In this document: positions 53,553 through 64,000 of the stretch, in pieces | Numbering within the stretch: position 1 is the stretch's first letter | How the letters are laid out: each line of letters begins with the position of its first letter | DNA from: Chromatiaceae bacterium | GTDB lineage: Bacteria > Pseudomonadota > Gammaproteobacteria > Chromatiales > Chromatiaceae | Length of the DNA: 64,000 nt | NCBI GenBank assembly: GCA_024235255.1 | Contig: JACKMT010000003.1 | Span: 310,001 to 374,000, forward strand | Direction of reading: 5' to 3' | Notes under the pieces: model-generated | The model's input: only the letters and a program-made list of their open reading frames with translations | Database searches by the model: none | What the model was told of the DNA's origin: nothing | Translations under genes and position numbers: made by a program

Positions 53553-53781
53553 CACGCTTTCCTTACTGCTTTCCGGTTTGCTTCCACTTGTTGCCGGCGA
53601 CCCGCATCGAAGAGCGAACTCTGCTTCTGGATCGTGATGCCATTGCGCCTGCAATAGTCCCGGATCAGCGCCTCTACCAAGTTGGCGATGAATCGGTGCT
53701 CCTGCTGGGCGGCGGTACGCAGCGCCTCCCGCACGCCGGGATCGAAGCGAAAATCAGCGTGGCGGTTTTGGTGGCAGCTAC
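53552..53781 (-). pseudogene. Degenerate ribbon-helix-helix regulator gene
   Basis: One frame (53734 to 53552) encodes GVREALRTAAQQEHRFIANL and VEALIRDYCRRNG, the helices of a ribbon-helix-helix DNA-binding protein. The expected preceding strand, ATKTATLIF, is found in another frame just upstream. One extra T in the T4 run between them would join the two. No ATG or GTG lies before the strand (the position reads GTA). Either it is a decayed gene or only a shortened product from GTG 53734 is made. Its stop overlaps the methylase ATG (TGATG), so it once headed the operon. Confidence 0.5.
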
Positions 53782-54140
53782 CGCCCCCGCACTATTTCCC
53801 TGCGAATGTACTGTAACGTCCCGTATAATCCAAGCGAATAAACCCACCCAGCCGTGTGGAGGCAGAGAAGGATCGGCACTATTCAACCAAGTGCTATTTT
53901 CGTGGATTGCAGGGAAAATGGGGCGGAGGCATTGAGTTATGCGGTAGGTTTGCACCAGCGGACCAACCGCGGCCCACCCTGGGAATTTCCCCACCCGATG
54001 AGGCCAGGTGAAGCGGTGGGGTTTATCGATCGAATAACCTGTTGGTAATATTCAAATGATAGCTTGTGTTTTTTAGAGCGTACTGAGTCATGTTTAGTAG
54101 CCTGCCGCGGGCAGGCCGGTGGTTAGGAGGAGCAGTAGTT
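53782..54140. other. Intergenic region between the defence block and glgB
   Basis: A 359-base spacer between divergent units with no convincing gene. TATAAT (53824-53829, plus strand) is a perfect -10 hexamer, with CTGTAAC upstream, but no full Pho box. It may serve glgB, though it lies about 310 bases from the start. GGAGGAG (54126-54132) is the glgB ribosome site. Confidence 0.35.
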
Positions 54141-56312
54141 ATGGAACGAACAATCCCCGATGTCGATCGGCAGCGCATTATCGAAGCCCGTCACCACGAT
54201 CCGTTTGCAGTGCTCGGCCGTCATGGCGGCAACGGCAAGGTTTCGGTGCGGGTATTCAATCCGATGGCGGCAAATATAGTGATAGCGGAGGGCCCATGGG
54301 AGTTGCAGCGCATTGACGACAATGGCCTGTTTGAGTGGCAGGGGAAAGGCGACACTCTGCCGGAGCGCTACAGCCTGATCTGGCGGGATTATGACAACCG
54401 CGAACACGTCAGCCGCGATCCATACTGCTTTACCCCGCAGCTGTCAGACTTCGATCTGCATCTCTTCTCCGAGGGCAAACATTGGCATGCCTACCGCTTT
54501 CTCGGCGCCCATGTAGGCGAAGCCGATGGTGTTGCCGGCGTGTTGTTTGCAGTTTGGGCACCCAACGCAGAACGTGTCAGCGTGGTCGGGGATTTTAACC
54601 GCTGGGACGGGCGCAGCCACCCGATGCGGGTGCGCGGAGCCAGCGGTGTGTGGGAGCTGTTTATCCCGGATCTGGGCCCCGGCACGCTGTACAAATTCGA
54701 GCTGCGCAACGCAAAGAGCGGCACGATTCAGGTTAAATCAGATCCTTACGGACAGTATTTTGAAAGTCGTCCGAAGACGGCGTCTATTGTCACCCAGACC
54801 TCAGCATACAGCTGGACCGACCAGGCTTGGCTGGAACGGCGCAGCCAGGCAGATTGGCAGCACCGGCCGATATCCATCTACGAACTGCACCCGGGATCCT
54901 GGCGGCGCGGTCCGGAAGGGGAATTTCTCAACTACCGCGAATTGGCCGAACAGCTGGTGCCTTACGTGAAAGAGCTGGGTTTCAGTCACGTGGAACTGCT
55001 GCCCATCACCGAACACCCCTACGACCCCTCCTGGGGCTACCAGACAACCGGATTTTTTGCGCCTACCAGCCGTTTCGGCGATCCCGACGACTTCCGTTAC
55101 TTCGTCGATTACTGCCACCGGCATGAGATCGGCGTTTTCATCGATTGGGTTCCCTCGCACTTCCCCAAGGATGCACACGGCCTGGGACGTTTCGATGGCA
55201 CCCCGTTGTACGAACATGAGGATCCGCGCCTTGGCGAGCACCTCGACTGGTCGACGCTGATTTTCAACTATTCGCGCAACGAGGTGAAGAATTTCCTGCT
55301 CTCCAATGCCATGTACTGGCTGGAAGAGTTCCACGTCGACGGACTGCGCGTCGATGCGGTAGCCTCGATGCTCTATCTGGACTACTCGCGCACCGAGTGG
55401 ATACCCAATCAGTACGGTGGACGTGAAAATCTGGCAGCTATCGATTTCCTGCGGGAGCTCAACGTCGCCGTGCACACGGCGCACCAAGGCGTGTTGATGA
55501 TGGCCGAGGAGTCGACCTCCTGGCCGGCCGTCAGCCGGCCGGTGCACGTCGGCGGCCTCGGTTTCGATATGAAATGGAACATGGGCTGGATGAACGACAC
55601 CTTGAGCTATATAGCGAAAGAGCCGATCCACCGCAAACACCATCACGACAAGCTGACCTTCAGCATGCTCTACGCATTCACGGAAAATTTCCTGCTGCCG
55701 TTCTCACACGATGAAGTGGTTCACGGCAAGCAGTCGATGTTGTACAAGATGCCGGGCGACGAGTGGCAGCGGCACGCCAACCTGCGCGCGTTATACGCCT
55801 ACATGTTTACCCATCCCGGCAAAAAGCTGCTGTTCATGGGCACTGAGTTCGGCCAGGGCAGGGAGTGGGACAGTTCGCAGACGTTGGACTGGTATGTGCT
55901 CGATTACAGCCCGCACCGCGGCGTCGCGCGTTTGGTCAGCGACCTCAACCGGCTGTACCATCACTCCCCCGAACTCTACCAGTACGATTTCGACTGGCGG
56001 GGTTTCGAGTGGATAGATTGCCACGACTCCGATCAGTCGGTGTTCAGTTACATACGCAAGTCCGAGGGCGGCTTTTTTATCACCATCGTGAATTTCACCC
56101 CTGTGCCGCGCTACAACTACCGAATCGGCGTGCCCCGTGCAGGCGCCTACAGGGAGATATTGAACTCAGATTCCGATTATTATGGCGGCAGTAACATGGG
56201 CAACGGCTCGGCGCCACTGTACGCGGAAGAGCTGGCGTGGATGGACCGTCCTTACTCTTTGGCGCTGACGCTGCCGCCGTTGGGCGCAATCATATTGAGG
56301 CCAGAAATTTGA
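54141..56312 (+). CDS. glgB: 1,4-alpha-glucan branching enzyme GlgB
   Basis: A 723-residue enzyme of normal length. The N-terminal carbohydrate-binding modules (about 1-220) begin with [10 protein letters not shown]. The GH13 catalytic domain has [15 protein letters not shown] (nucleophile Asp), [10 protein letters not shown] (acid/base Glu) and [12 protein letters not shown]. The family's C-terminal beta domain follows. It creates alpha-1,6 branches in glycogen. The ATG at 54141 follows GGAGGAG. glgX follows in the same direction after 82 bases; glgA and glgC are not in the window. Confidence 0.96.
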   Translation: MERTIPDVDRQRIIEARHHDPFAVLGRHGGNGKVSVRVFNPMAANIVIAEGPWELQRIDDNGLFEWQGKGDTLPERYSLIWRDYDNREHVSRDPYCFTPQLSDFDLHLFSEGKHWHAYRFLGAHVGEADGVAGVLFAVWAPNAERVSVVGDFNRWDGRSHPMRVRGASGVWELFIPDLGPGTLYKFELRNAKSGTIQVKSDPYGQYFESRPKTASIVTQTSAYSWTDQAWLERRSQADWQHRPISIYELHPGSWRRGPEGEFLNYRELAEQLVPYVKELGFSHVELLPITEHPYDPSWGYQTTGFFAPTSRFGDPDDFRYFVDYCHRHEIGVFIDWVPSHFPKDAHGLGRFDGTPLYEHEDPRLGEHLDWSTLIFNYSRNEVKNFLLSNAMYWLEEFHVDGLRVDAVASMLYLDYSRTEWIPNQYGGRENLAAIDFLRELNVAVHTAHQGVLMMAEESTSWPAVSRPVHVGGLGFDMKWNMGWMNDTLSYIAKEPIHRKHHHDKLTFSMLYAFTENFLLPFSHDEVVHGKQSMLYKMPGDEWQRHANLRALYAYMFTHPGKKLLFMGTEFGQGREWDSSQTLDWYVLDYSPHRGVARLVSDLNRLYHHSPELYQYDFDWRGFEWIDCHDSDQSVFSYIRKSEGGFFITIVNFTPVPRYNYRIGVPRAGAYREILNSDSDYYGGSNMGNGSAPLYAEELAWMDRPYSLALTLPPLGAIILRPEI

Positions 56313-56394
56313 TGATTGAACAAACCGGTGTGCCTGGCACCCGATCCACAACCGCGATGTGTAAATTTTCCTTGTGGCTCCCGATAGTACACCG

Positions 56395-58554
56395 ATGAAG
56401 CGCAACAAGATGGCCGTATGGCCCGGAAAACCCTATCCGCTGGGCGCCACCTGGGACGGAGAAGGCGTTAATTTCGCACTTTTCTCGGAGCACGCCGAGG
56501 GTGTTGAGCTGTGTATTTTTGATGCCAAGGGACGGCGCATGGTCGAGAGCGTCGCTGTACTTTGGCGTACCGATCAGGTGTGGCACTGCTACCTGCCGGA
56601 AGCGCGCCCCGGCACGCTGTATGGCTATCGGGTTTCCGGACCCTACGAACCCGAACGCGGCCACCGCTTCAACCCCAATAAACTGTTGCTGGATCCCTAT
56701 GCGAAACACATCAGCGGTAAAATTCGCTGGCATGATGCTATTTTCGGGTACCGTATCGGACACAACAAGAGTGACTTGATAATCGATAATCGCGACAGCG
56801 CCGACGGTATGCCAAAGTGCATGGTGATTGACCAGGCTTTTACCTGGGGCGACGACGCACCGCTGCGCACCCCCTGGCACGAGACCATTATTTACGAACT
56901 GCATGTCAAGGGCTTTACCTATCAGCACCCCGATATCCCGCGCCAGTTGCGCGGCACCTATTCGGGTCTTGCCTCGGCGCCGGCGATCGACTATTTACAC
57001 AGTCTTGGTGTCACCGCGGTGGAACTGATGCCGATTCATGCCTTTGTCGACGACCGGCATCTGGTTGAAAAGGGGCTGCGCAACTATTGGGGATACAACT
57101 CAATCGGTTTCTTCGCGCCGGATATGCGCTATTCCGCAAGCGGTAACATCAAAGACTTCAAGACCATGGTCAAGCGCCTGCATTCGGCCGGCATCGAGGT
57201 GATTCTCGACGTGGTTTACAACCATACCGCCGAGGGTAACCACCTCGGGCCGACGTTGTGTTTCCGCGGCATCGACAATGCCGCCTACTACCGGCTGGAC
57301 GCAAATAATCAACGGTATTACCGCGATTACACCGGCTGCGGCAACACGCTGAACATGCGTCATCCGCGCGTGCTGCAGCTGATTATGGACAGTCTGCGTT
57401 ACTGGGTGCTGGAGATGCACGTCGACGGTTTCCGCTTCGATCTGGCCTCGGCGCTGGCGCGCGAGCTGCATGCGGTGGACCGGCTGGGCGCGTTCTTTGA
57501 CATTATTCACCAGGATCCGGTGCTGTCGCAGGTCAAGTTGATTGCCGAACCCTGGGACCTGGGGGAAGGCGGTTACCAGGTCGGCAACTTCCCGGTCGGC
57601 TGGACGGAATGGAACGGCCGCTACCGCGACTCGGTGCGCGCTTACTGGAAAGGCGACGGGGGCATCATCGGCGAGCTTGCCTACCGTCTGACCGGCTCCA
57701 GCGACCTGTACGAGCATGGCGGCCGGCGCCCTTATGCCAGTATCAACTTCGTCACCTGTCATGACGGGTTCACCTTGCATGATCTGGTCAGCTATGAGCA
57801 AAAACGGAACAAGGCCAATCTGGAAGATAATCGCGACGGCGAAAGCCACAACATCAACTGGAACTGCGGTCATGAAGGGCCGACCCAAAATCTGCACATC
57901 CGCCAACTTCGCGAACAGCAAAAACGCAACTTCCTCACGACGCTGCTGTTATCGCAGGGCGTGCCGATGCTGCTTGCCGGTGATGAGATGGGCCGCACCC
58001 AGCAGGGGAACAACAATACCTACTGCCATGACAGTGCACTGACCTGGATGGATTGGGCGCTTGACAAGGAGTCGCGCGAACTGCAGCAGTTTGTCAGTAT
58101 GGTGATAGGTTTGCGTAAAAAGCACCCGGCCTTCCGGCGCCGGCATTTCTTTCAGGGCAGTGACATCGTCGGTGTCGGCGCCAAAGAGATCAGCTGGCTG
58201 GCCACGACCGGCCATGAGATGACCAAACGTGAGTGGCAGCAGTCGTTCGCCCGCTGCCTTGGGCTGCTGCTTGCCGGCAACTCGATCGAAGAGTACGACG
58301 AACGCGGCCGGTCGATTGAAGACGATACGATGATCATGCTGCTCAATGCGCACCATGAACTGATCGAGTTTTGCCTTCCGTCGCAGCCCGAACACGCCCG
58401 CTGGCAGGTATTGATCGACACCAGTTTCAGCAATGGCAAGCGTGAGGACAACCGGTTTTTTCACTCCAATGAGAAATATCCACTGCAGGCGCGCTCGGTG
58501 GTGTTGTTGGTGCGGCTGGTCACCCCACTCCAATTCCGCACTCCGGCACGCTAG
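56395..58554 (+). CDS. glgX: Glycogen debranching enzyme GlgX (isoamylase type)
   Basis: A protein of about 719 residues starting near MAVWPGKPYPLGATW. It has an N-terminal CBM48 domain and a GH13 isoamylase-type core with MHVDGFRFDLASALAR (nucleophile), LIAEPWDLGEGGYQ (acid/base) and FVTCHDGFTLHDLV. It removes side branches from phosphorylase-trimmed glycogen. The start is uncertain: ATG at 56395 or 56410, or GTG at 56374, none with a strong ribosome site. The pair with glgB marks glycogen as a second storage polymer near the polyphosphate island. Confidence 0.94.
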   Translation: MKRNKMAVWPGKPYPLGATWDGEGVNFALFSEHAEGVELCIFDAKGRRMVESVAVLWRTDQVWHCYLPEARPGTLYGYRVSGPYEPERGHRFNPNKLLLDPYAKHISGKIRWHDAIFGYRIGHNKSDLIIDNRDSADGMPKCMVIDQAFTWGDDAPLRTPWHETIIYELHVKGFTYQHPDIPRQLRGTYSGLASAPAIDYLHSLGVTAVELMPIHAFVDDRHLVEKGLRNYWGYNSIGFFAPDMRYSASGNIKDFKTMVKRLHSAGIEVILDVVYNHTAEGNHLGPTLCFRGIDNAAYYRLDANNQRYYRDYTGCGNTLNMRHPRVLQLIMDSLRYWVLEMHVDGFRFDLASALARELHAVDRLGAFFDIIHQDPVLSQVKLIAEPWDLGEGGYQVGNFPVGWTEWNGRYRDSVRAYWKGDGGIIGELAYRLTGSSDLYEHGGRRPYASINFVTCHDGFTLHDLVSYEQKRNKANLEDNRDGESHNINWNCGHEGPTQNLHIRQLREQQKRNFLTTLLLSQGVPMLLAGDEMGRTQQGNNNTYCHDSALTWMDWALDKESRELQQFVSMVIGLRKKHPAFRRRHFFQGSDIVGVGAKEISWLATTGHEMTKREWQQSFARCLGLLLAGNSIEEYDERGRSIEDDTMIMLLNAHHELIEFCLPSQPEHARWQVLIDTSFSNGKREDNRFFHSNEKYPLQARSVVLLVRLVTPLQFRTPAR

Positions 58555-59516
<962 letters not shown>

Positions 59517-59756
59517 AATCCGCTTTGTTGGTGAACGTCCGGACCCGACAGCCTCCGATTGCGCGCGGCGGCAAGCGTATCTGACGTTATCTGCCAGGTA
59601 GTTTTGCATCTTCCGTATGTGGATCATTTAAGGTTATTGGTTTATATTTACCAGTTCAGCCTTATGGCGGTTTTTCGGTCCTGGCGCGCTGTCAGGATCC
59701 CCTCGTTTCATAGCTTTCCCACTATTGAGTAAAGGGATTATCCTGGAGTTAATTGA

Positions 59757-60041
59757 ATGGCACGCGTTACTGTTGAAGATTGTCTGGAACATGTAAATAA
59801 TCGCTTTGATCTGGTTCTTCTGGCCGCCAAGCGTGCCCGTCAACTGGTGAATGGCGTCGATCCGCTGCTGCCTTGGGAAAACGACAAGCCTACGGTGGTC
59901 GCTTTGCGCGAAATTGCCGCTGGACTGGTGGACAATGCAGTGGTGGTCGAACACAAGGAGCAGGAGATGGATATCATGCCCGAGGTAGAGGAGGCTGATG
60001 TCGATGGACCAATAGCGGGTTTGCCACCCGCTGACGCCTAG
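59757..60041 (+). CDS. rpoZ: RNA polymerase omega subunit
   Basis: A 94-residue omega subunit, starting [20 protein letters not shown] with the conserved LAAKRARQL segment. It assists assembly of RNA polymerase and forms part of a ppGpp-binding site, in keeping with spoT downstream. TGGAG precedes the ATG at 59757. The upstream gap of 240 bases may contain a promoter. Confidence 0.96.
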   Translation: MARVTVEDCLEHVNNRFDLVLLAAKRARQLVNGVDPLLPWENDKPTVVALREIAAGLVDNAVVVEHKEQEMDIMPEVEEADVDGPIAGLPPADA

Positions 60042-60148
60042 CGCCCGATGTTTGCTTGTTTCCACGCTGCTGATAACCGGAGGGCTCTCTACAAAGCAAC
60101 TCCGGAGACGACTGCCATCGGCGGCCAAGCTAGGAAAGTTTCAGCTTC

Positions 60149-62365
60149 ATGACGCCCGTCACAGCAGAGCTGTTGTCGGCCCACTCACACTCCGGCAAGC
60201 CACGTTTTCTGATCAGTGACCTGTGTGTGGCACTCGAGTCATATCTGACTCCAGGCCAGATACAGGAGGTTTACCGGGCCTACGTTTTCAGCGCTGAGGC
60301 GCATGAAGGCCAGCACCGGATGACCGGTGAACCCTACATCTACCATCCGTTGGCGGTGGCGCGAATTCTTGCCAATATCCAGATGGACTACAAATGTCTG
60401 ATGGCGGCAATCCTGCACGACGTCATCGAAGATACCGCAGTTGGCAAGGCACAGATTGCCGAGGCTTTCGACGATGAGATAGCCCAGCTGGTAGATGGTG
60501 TCAGTAAGCTCACGCAGATCGATTTTCGTTCCCGGGCCGAGGCTCAAGCCGCCAATTTCCGCAAAATGCTGCTGGCAATGACGCGTGATATCCGGGTAAT
60601 TCTGATTAAACTTGCGGACCGCCTGCACAATATGCGGACGCTCGGTATCATGCGCCCGGCAAAACGCCGCCGGATCGCCCGGGAGACGCTCGATATCTAT
60701 GTTCCTATCGCCAATCGTCTGGGCATCAACAGCGTACGCACCGAACTTGAGGAGCTGGGCTTCGCGGCCTATTGGCCGATGCGCTACCGGGTGTTGCGCA
60801 ACGCGGTAAAACAGGCGCGCGGCAATCGCAAACGGGTGCTGGGCAGCATTGAGGCAGCGATCAGCGCTCGGCTGGCTGAAGATGGCTTCAAGGCGGAGGT
60901 CAAGGGCCGGGAGAAGCACACTTTCAGCATCTACAAAAAGATGCGGACGAAGCGGCTCTCTTTTTCCGAAGTGGCGGACGTCTACGCGTTTCGCATCATC
61001 GTGGATCAACTGGATACCTGCTACCGGGTATTGGGTGCAGTGCACAATCTTTACAAGCCGGTGCCGGGGCGGTTCAAGGATTATATTGCCATTCCCAAAT
61101 CCAACGGCTACCAATCCCTGCACACGGTGCTTTTCGGTCCGCATGGCATACCCATCGAAATTCAGATCCGTACCGAGGAGATGCACCGGCTGGCGGAATC
61201 CGGCATCGCAGCTCACTGGCTGTATAAGGCGGTCGGTGAAGAAGACAATCTCTCCCGCGCAGCGGTTTCCGACTGGTTGAAGCATCTGCTTGATCTGCAG
61301 CAGGGGGCAGGTGATTCGGTAGAGTTTCTCGATCACGTAAAAGTGGACCTGTTTCCGGATGAGGTCTACGTCTTCACACCCAGAGGAAAAATTCTGGTCC
61401 TGGCCAAAGGCGCGACGGTTATCGATTTCGCCTATGCAGTGCATACCGATGTCGGCAACAGTTGCGTGGCGGCGCGCATCGACCGACGTCTGGTGCCGCT
61501 GCGGACCATGCTCTACAGCGGTCAAACGGTTGAGATAATCTGCTCGGAAACAGCCTCCCCCAACCCGGCCTGGCTCAACTTTGTGGTAACCGGCAAGGCG
61601 CGTGTCAATATCCGCAGCTATCTCAAGAATTTGCGGCAGCAGGAAGCAGTTGCGCTGGGAAGAAGGTTGCTCGACAAAGAGCTTTCCGTGATGGGAACGA
61701 ACTTTGACGATATCCCCGAGAAAAAAACAAACAGATTGCTTACCGATTTCGGGCTCCCGGACCGGGATGCCCTATTCAAGGAGATTGGCCTTGGCAACCG
61801 TTTGCCGTTGCTGGTGGCCCGTCGGCTGGCTGGAGATACCGGGGAGGAGGGTGAGGCCCCCAAAGATGAGCATAAATCCGGCAAAAAGAGAGCGGGAAAA
61901 GTAAGGGAGGGAGCGACCAACCGGCCATTGGTTATTACCGGTACGGAGGGCATGGTCGTGAAGTTCGCCAAATGCTGTCGGCCGATTCCAGGAGATAAGG
62001 CCATTGCCAGTTTCAGTCCCGGCAAAGGTATCGTTGTTCACCGCCAGGAGTGTCGCAATATCGGTGAAGTCCGTAAGCAGGACAGTCACTGGCTATATGT
62101 TCAGTGGGAAGCTCGGCAGTCAAAGACTTTCAGTACTGAAATAAAGGTTGAAACGGATAACAGACGCGGCGTGCTGGCTACTGTGGCGTCGGCGATCTCG
62201 GAGATGGGGTCAAATATAGAAAACGTTTGTATGGAGGAGCAGGATGGACTGACCTCCACGTTGAAGTTCGCCATATCAGTGGAGGATCGCAGGCATCTGG
62301 CGAGCATTTTGCGCCGGGTACGCTCCTTGGCGCATGTGATACGTATCAGTCGCATCATGAATTAA
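60149..62365 (+). CDS. spoT: Bifunctional (p)ppGpp synthetase/hydrolase SpoT
   Basis: A 738-residue RelA/SpoT homologue. The HD hydrolase domain is intact (AAILHDVIEDTAVG). The synthetase domain is present (GREKHTFSIYKKM and RFKDYIAIPKSNGYQSLH), followed by TGS (about 400-460) and C-terminal ACT domains. It sets (p)ppGpp levels during nutrient stress, including phosphate limitation. A weak AGGAA lies before the ATG at 60149. Third gene of the gmk-rpoZ-spoT-ridA cluster. Confidence 0.95.
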   Translation: MTPVTAELLSAHSHSGKPRFLISDLCVALESYLTPGQIQEVYRAYVFSAEAHEGQHRMTGEPYIYHPLAVARILANIQMDYKCLMAAILHDVIEDTAVGKAQIAEAFDDEIAQLVDGVSKLTQIDFRSRAEAQAANFRKMLLAMTRDIRVILIKLADRLHNMRTLGIMRPAKRRRIARETLDIYVPIANRLGINSVRTELEELGFAAYWPMRYRVLRNAVKQARGNRKRVLGSIEAAISARLAEDGFKAEVKGREKHTFSIYKKMRTKRLSFSEVADVYAFRIIVDQLDTCYRVLGAVHNLYKPVPGRFKDYIAIPKSNGYQSLHTVLFGPHGIPIEIQIRTEEMHRLAESGIAAHWLYKAVGEEDNLSRAAVSDWLKHLLDLQQGAGDSVEFLDHVKVDLFPDEVYVFTPRGKILVLAKGATVIDFAYAVHTDVGNSCVAARIDRRLVPLRTMLYSGQTVEIICSETASPNPAWLNFVVTGKARVNIRSYLKNLRQQEAVALGRRLLDKELSVMGTNFDDIPEKKTNRLLTDFGLPDRDALFKEIGLGNRLPLLVARRLAGDTGEEGEAPKDEHKSGKKRAGKVREGATNRPLVITGTEGMVVKFAKCCRPIPGDKAIASFSPGKGIVVHRQECRNIGEVRKQDSHWLYVQWEARQSKTFSTEIKVETDNRRGVLATVASAISEMGSNIENVCMEEQDGLTSTLKFAISVEDRRHLASILRRVRSLAHVIRISRIMN

Positions 62366-62549
62366 GGCGGCTGCTGGCCTGTTGTGCGGATTATGCAGAA
62401 ATACCCTGCCGCTTGCGATGGGGACAAAGCCATGGGCTCTGCAAAGTGGAGAAGTGTAGTTCTCCCCATTGGTCTCGGCGAGATTTTCTACCTCTTGACG
62501 ATCTAACCTTTAGTTTCATAGTTCCAGTCAATGGCCGGAGATAGCGATA

Positions 62550-62936
62550 ATGACAAAGGAAATTATTAGAACCGACCGGGCTCCTCAAGCCATAGGCACC
62601 TATTCCCAGGCGGTGAAGCTGGGCAGCACGGTCTACCTGTCGGGGCAGATACCGCTGCTGCCCGAAACCATGGAACTGGTCGAGGGTGACATCGAATGCC
62701 AGATACGGCAGGTGTTCGATAATCTACAGGCGGTGGCAATGGCGGCCGGAGGCGGACTGCAGGATATTGTCAAACTGAATGTGTTTCTCACCGATCTAAC
62801 GGATTTTCCCGTAGTGAACAGCGTGATGGCGGAGTATTTCACAGAACCCTATCCCGCCAGAGCGGCTGTTGGTGTTGCCCAGCTGCCGCGAGGCTCGGCC
62901 GTTGAAATGGATGCGGTCATGGAGCTCGGGCGTTAA
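62550..62936 (+). CDS. ridA: RidA family enamine/imine deaminase
   Basis: A 128-residue RidA protein with [13 protein letters not shown] near the N-terminus, the active-site Arg in [15 protein letters not shown] and the closing GSAVEMDAV. It hydrolyses reactive enamines from PLP enzymes such as threonine dehydratase. GGAGAT precedes the ATG at 62550. A short hairpin GGCGT-TAA-ACGCC, followed by a T run near 62945, overlaps the stop and may terminate transcription. Confidence 0.95.
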   Translation: MTKEIIRTDRAPQAIGTYSQAVKLGSTVYLSGQIPLLPETMELVEGDIECQIRQVFDNLQAVAMAAGGGLQDIVKLNVFLTDLTDFPVVNSVMAEYFTEPYPARAAVGVAQLPRGSAVEMDAVMELGR

Positions 62937-63009
62937 ACGCCTGCTTTTTCGGGAGAATGCAGCCGGAAGGGATTTTCTTGAAGCGGCAGTGTGCTGAACC
63001 GACTGGCTG

Positions 63010-63426
<417 letters not shown>

Positions 63427-63448
63427 GACGCTCTCTGCCGGCGAAAAT

Positions 63449-63763
63449 TCAAACTGCAACTTCGCCGATTTTTTCCTGTATCGATTCGAGTTTTGCCTGC
63501 ATTCTGTTGCTTTGCCCTTTGCGGATATCCAGTTTCAACGAAGCGTACACCCGACGGCAACCGGCCTGATCGAGCACCTGGTGACATCGCTCCACCAAAG
63601 CCAGCACCTCGCTGAGCCGTTCCGACTCGACTATGGTGCCCATCGGCGTCAGGCGGTAGGGGAGACCGCTTGCGCGTATCTCGGCAATGATCAGGCTGAC
63701 CTGAGCGCTGACGCTCTCGCCCTGGTCGGTTGGGAACATGCTGAACTCGAGCAGTACCGACAT
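63449..63763 (-). CDS. MTH1187/DUF77-type thiamine-binding-like protein
   Basis: A 104-residue protein of the MTH1187 (DUF77) family, a small ferredoxin-like fold reported to bind thiamine or related compounds. It starts MSVLLEFSMFPTDQGESVSA and has the LTPMGTIVES segment. AAGGAGG precedes the ATG at 63763 with a good spacer. It is the first gene of a two-gene unit with yjbQ. The final 237 bases of the window (63764-64000) hold no recognisable gene. Confidence 0.88.
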   Translation of the reverse strand: MSVLLEFSMFPTDQGESVSAQVSLIIAEIRASGLPYRLTPMGTIVESERLSEVLALVERCHQVLDQAGCRRVYASLKLDIRKGQSNRMQAKLESIQEKIGEVAV

Positions 63764-64000
63764 GCCGGACCTCCTTTATAGTGCCTACGCTTTGCCTGAT
63801 GGGTCAATGCTACACAAATCGTGGATGATTTCCGATCTCTGTCAACTTCTCTATGACTATGCCTTCTGGCATGCTTGAGCGGATATTGACGATTTTTCTG
63901 TGCCGGTGTTGTTTGCCGGTAATCGGGAGAGTGCGTGAAGGATGAGGGGTATGGCGGTAATTAGGGAGCGGTTTTGAAAGCAAAGCTTGAAACTCAGAGT

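Overview
The window looks like a chromosomal segment of a sulfur-oxidising gammaproteobacterium, probably Chromatiales-like. The inference rests on the gene orders ccmABCDEFGHI, rph/yicC and gmk-rpoZ-spoT-ridA, on a DsrC/TusE-family protein, and on moderate GC. No rRNA, tRNA, CRISPR array or complete insertion sequence was seen.

Positions 1-35053 form a phosphate and polyphosphate island. Uptake is covered by one cut-off Pst system at the left edge (pstS, a PhoU fused to a degenerate low-molecular-weight phosphatase domain, and the start of pstC), a complete pstSCAB-phoU operon at 29567-35053, a PiT transporter with its DUF47/PhoU-like partner, and two tandem Na+/phosphate cotransporters. Storage and turnover genes are a class I PPK2 polyphosphate kinase, a CYTH-CHAD protein paired with a ParA-type ATPase, a SixA-Nudix fusion, a PPP-type metallophosphatase next to a small P-loop kinase, and a 2-phosphoglycerate kinase overlapping an archaeal-type phosphoglycerate mutase. 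Two separate tandem pairs of CNNM/CorC-type membrane proteins, which may handle the Mg2+ that accompanies polyphosphate, a CofD-like protein, two related UspA proteins and a DsrC-like protein are interspersed. Sites of the form 7-4-7 related to the PhoB box CTGTCAT-N4-CTGTCAT lie upstream of several of these genes. In the two best cases a -10-like hexamer follows after exactly 10 nt.

Positions 35090-46388 are mostly housekeeping: a PilZ protein, rdgB, the complete cytochrome c maturation operon ccmA-I, rph, a serine/threonine kinase and yicC.

Positions 46389-53781 are an accessory defence block on the minus strand. It holds a degenerate ribbon-helix-helix gene, two N6-adenine methylase genes (the second broken by a one-base frameshift), a GIY-YIG/helicase restriction protein, several tiny genes including one like an HsdS tail, a RelE-type toxin with an XRE antitoxin, and an unknown protein. 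glgB and glgX follow. This block and the glycogen genes separate yicC from gmk-rpoZ-spoT-ridA. The window ends with yjbQ and a thiamine-binding-type protein.

Taken together, the island suggests a cell that takes up phosphate by several routes under PhoB control, stores it as polyphosphate, and may position the granules with a ParA/CHAD pair. The positioning role is inference.
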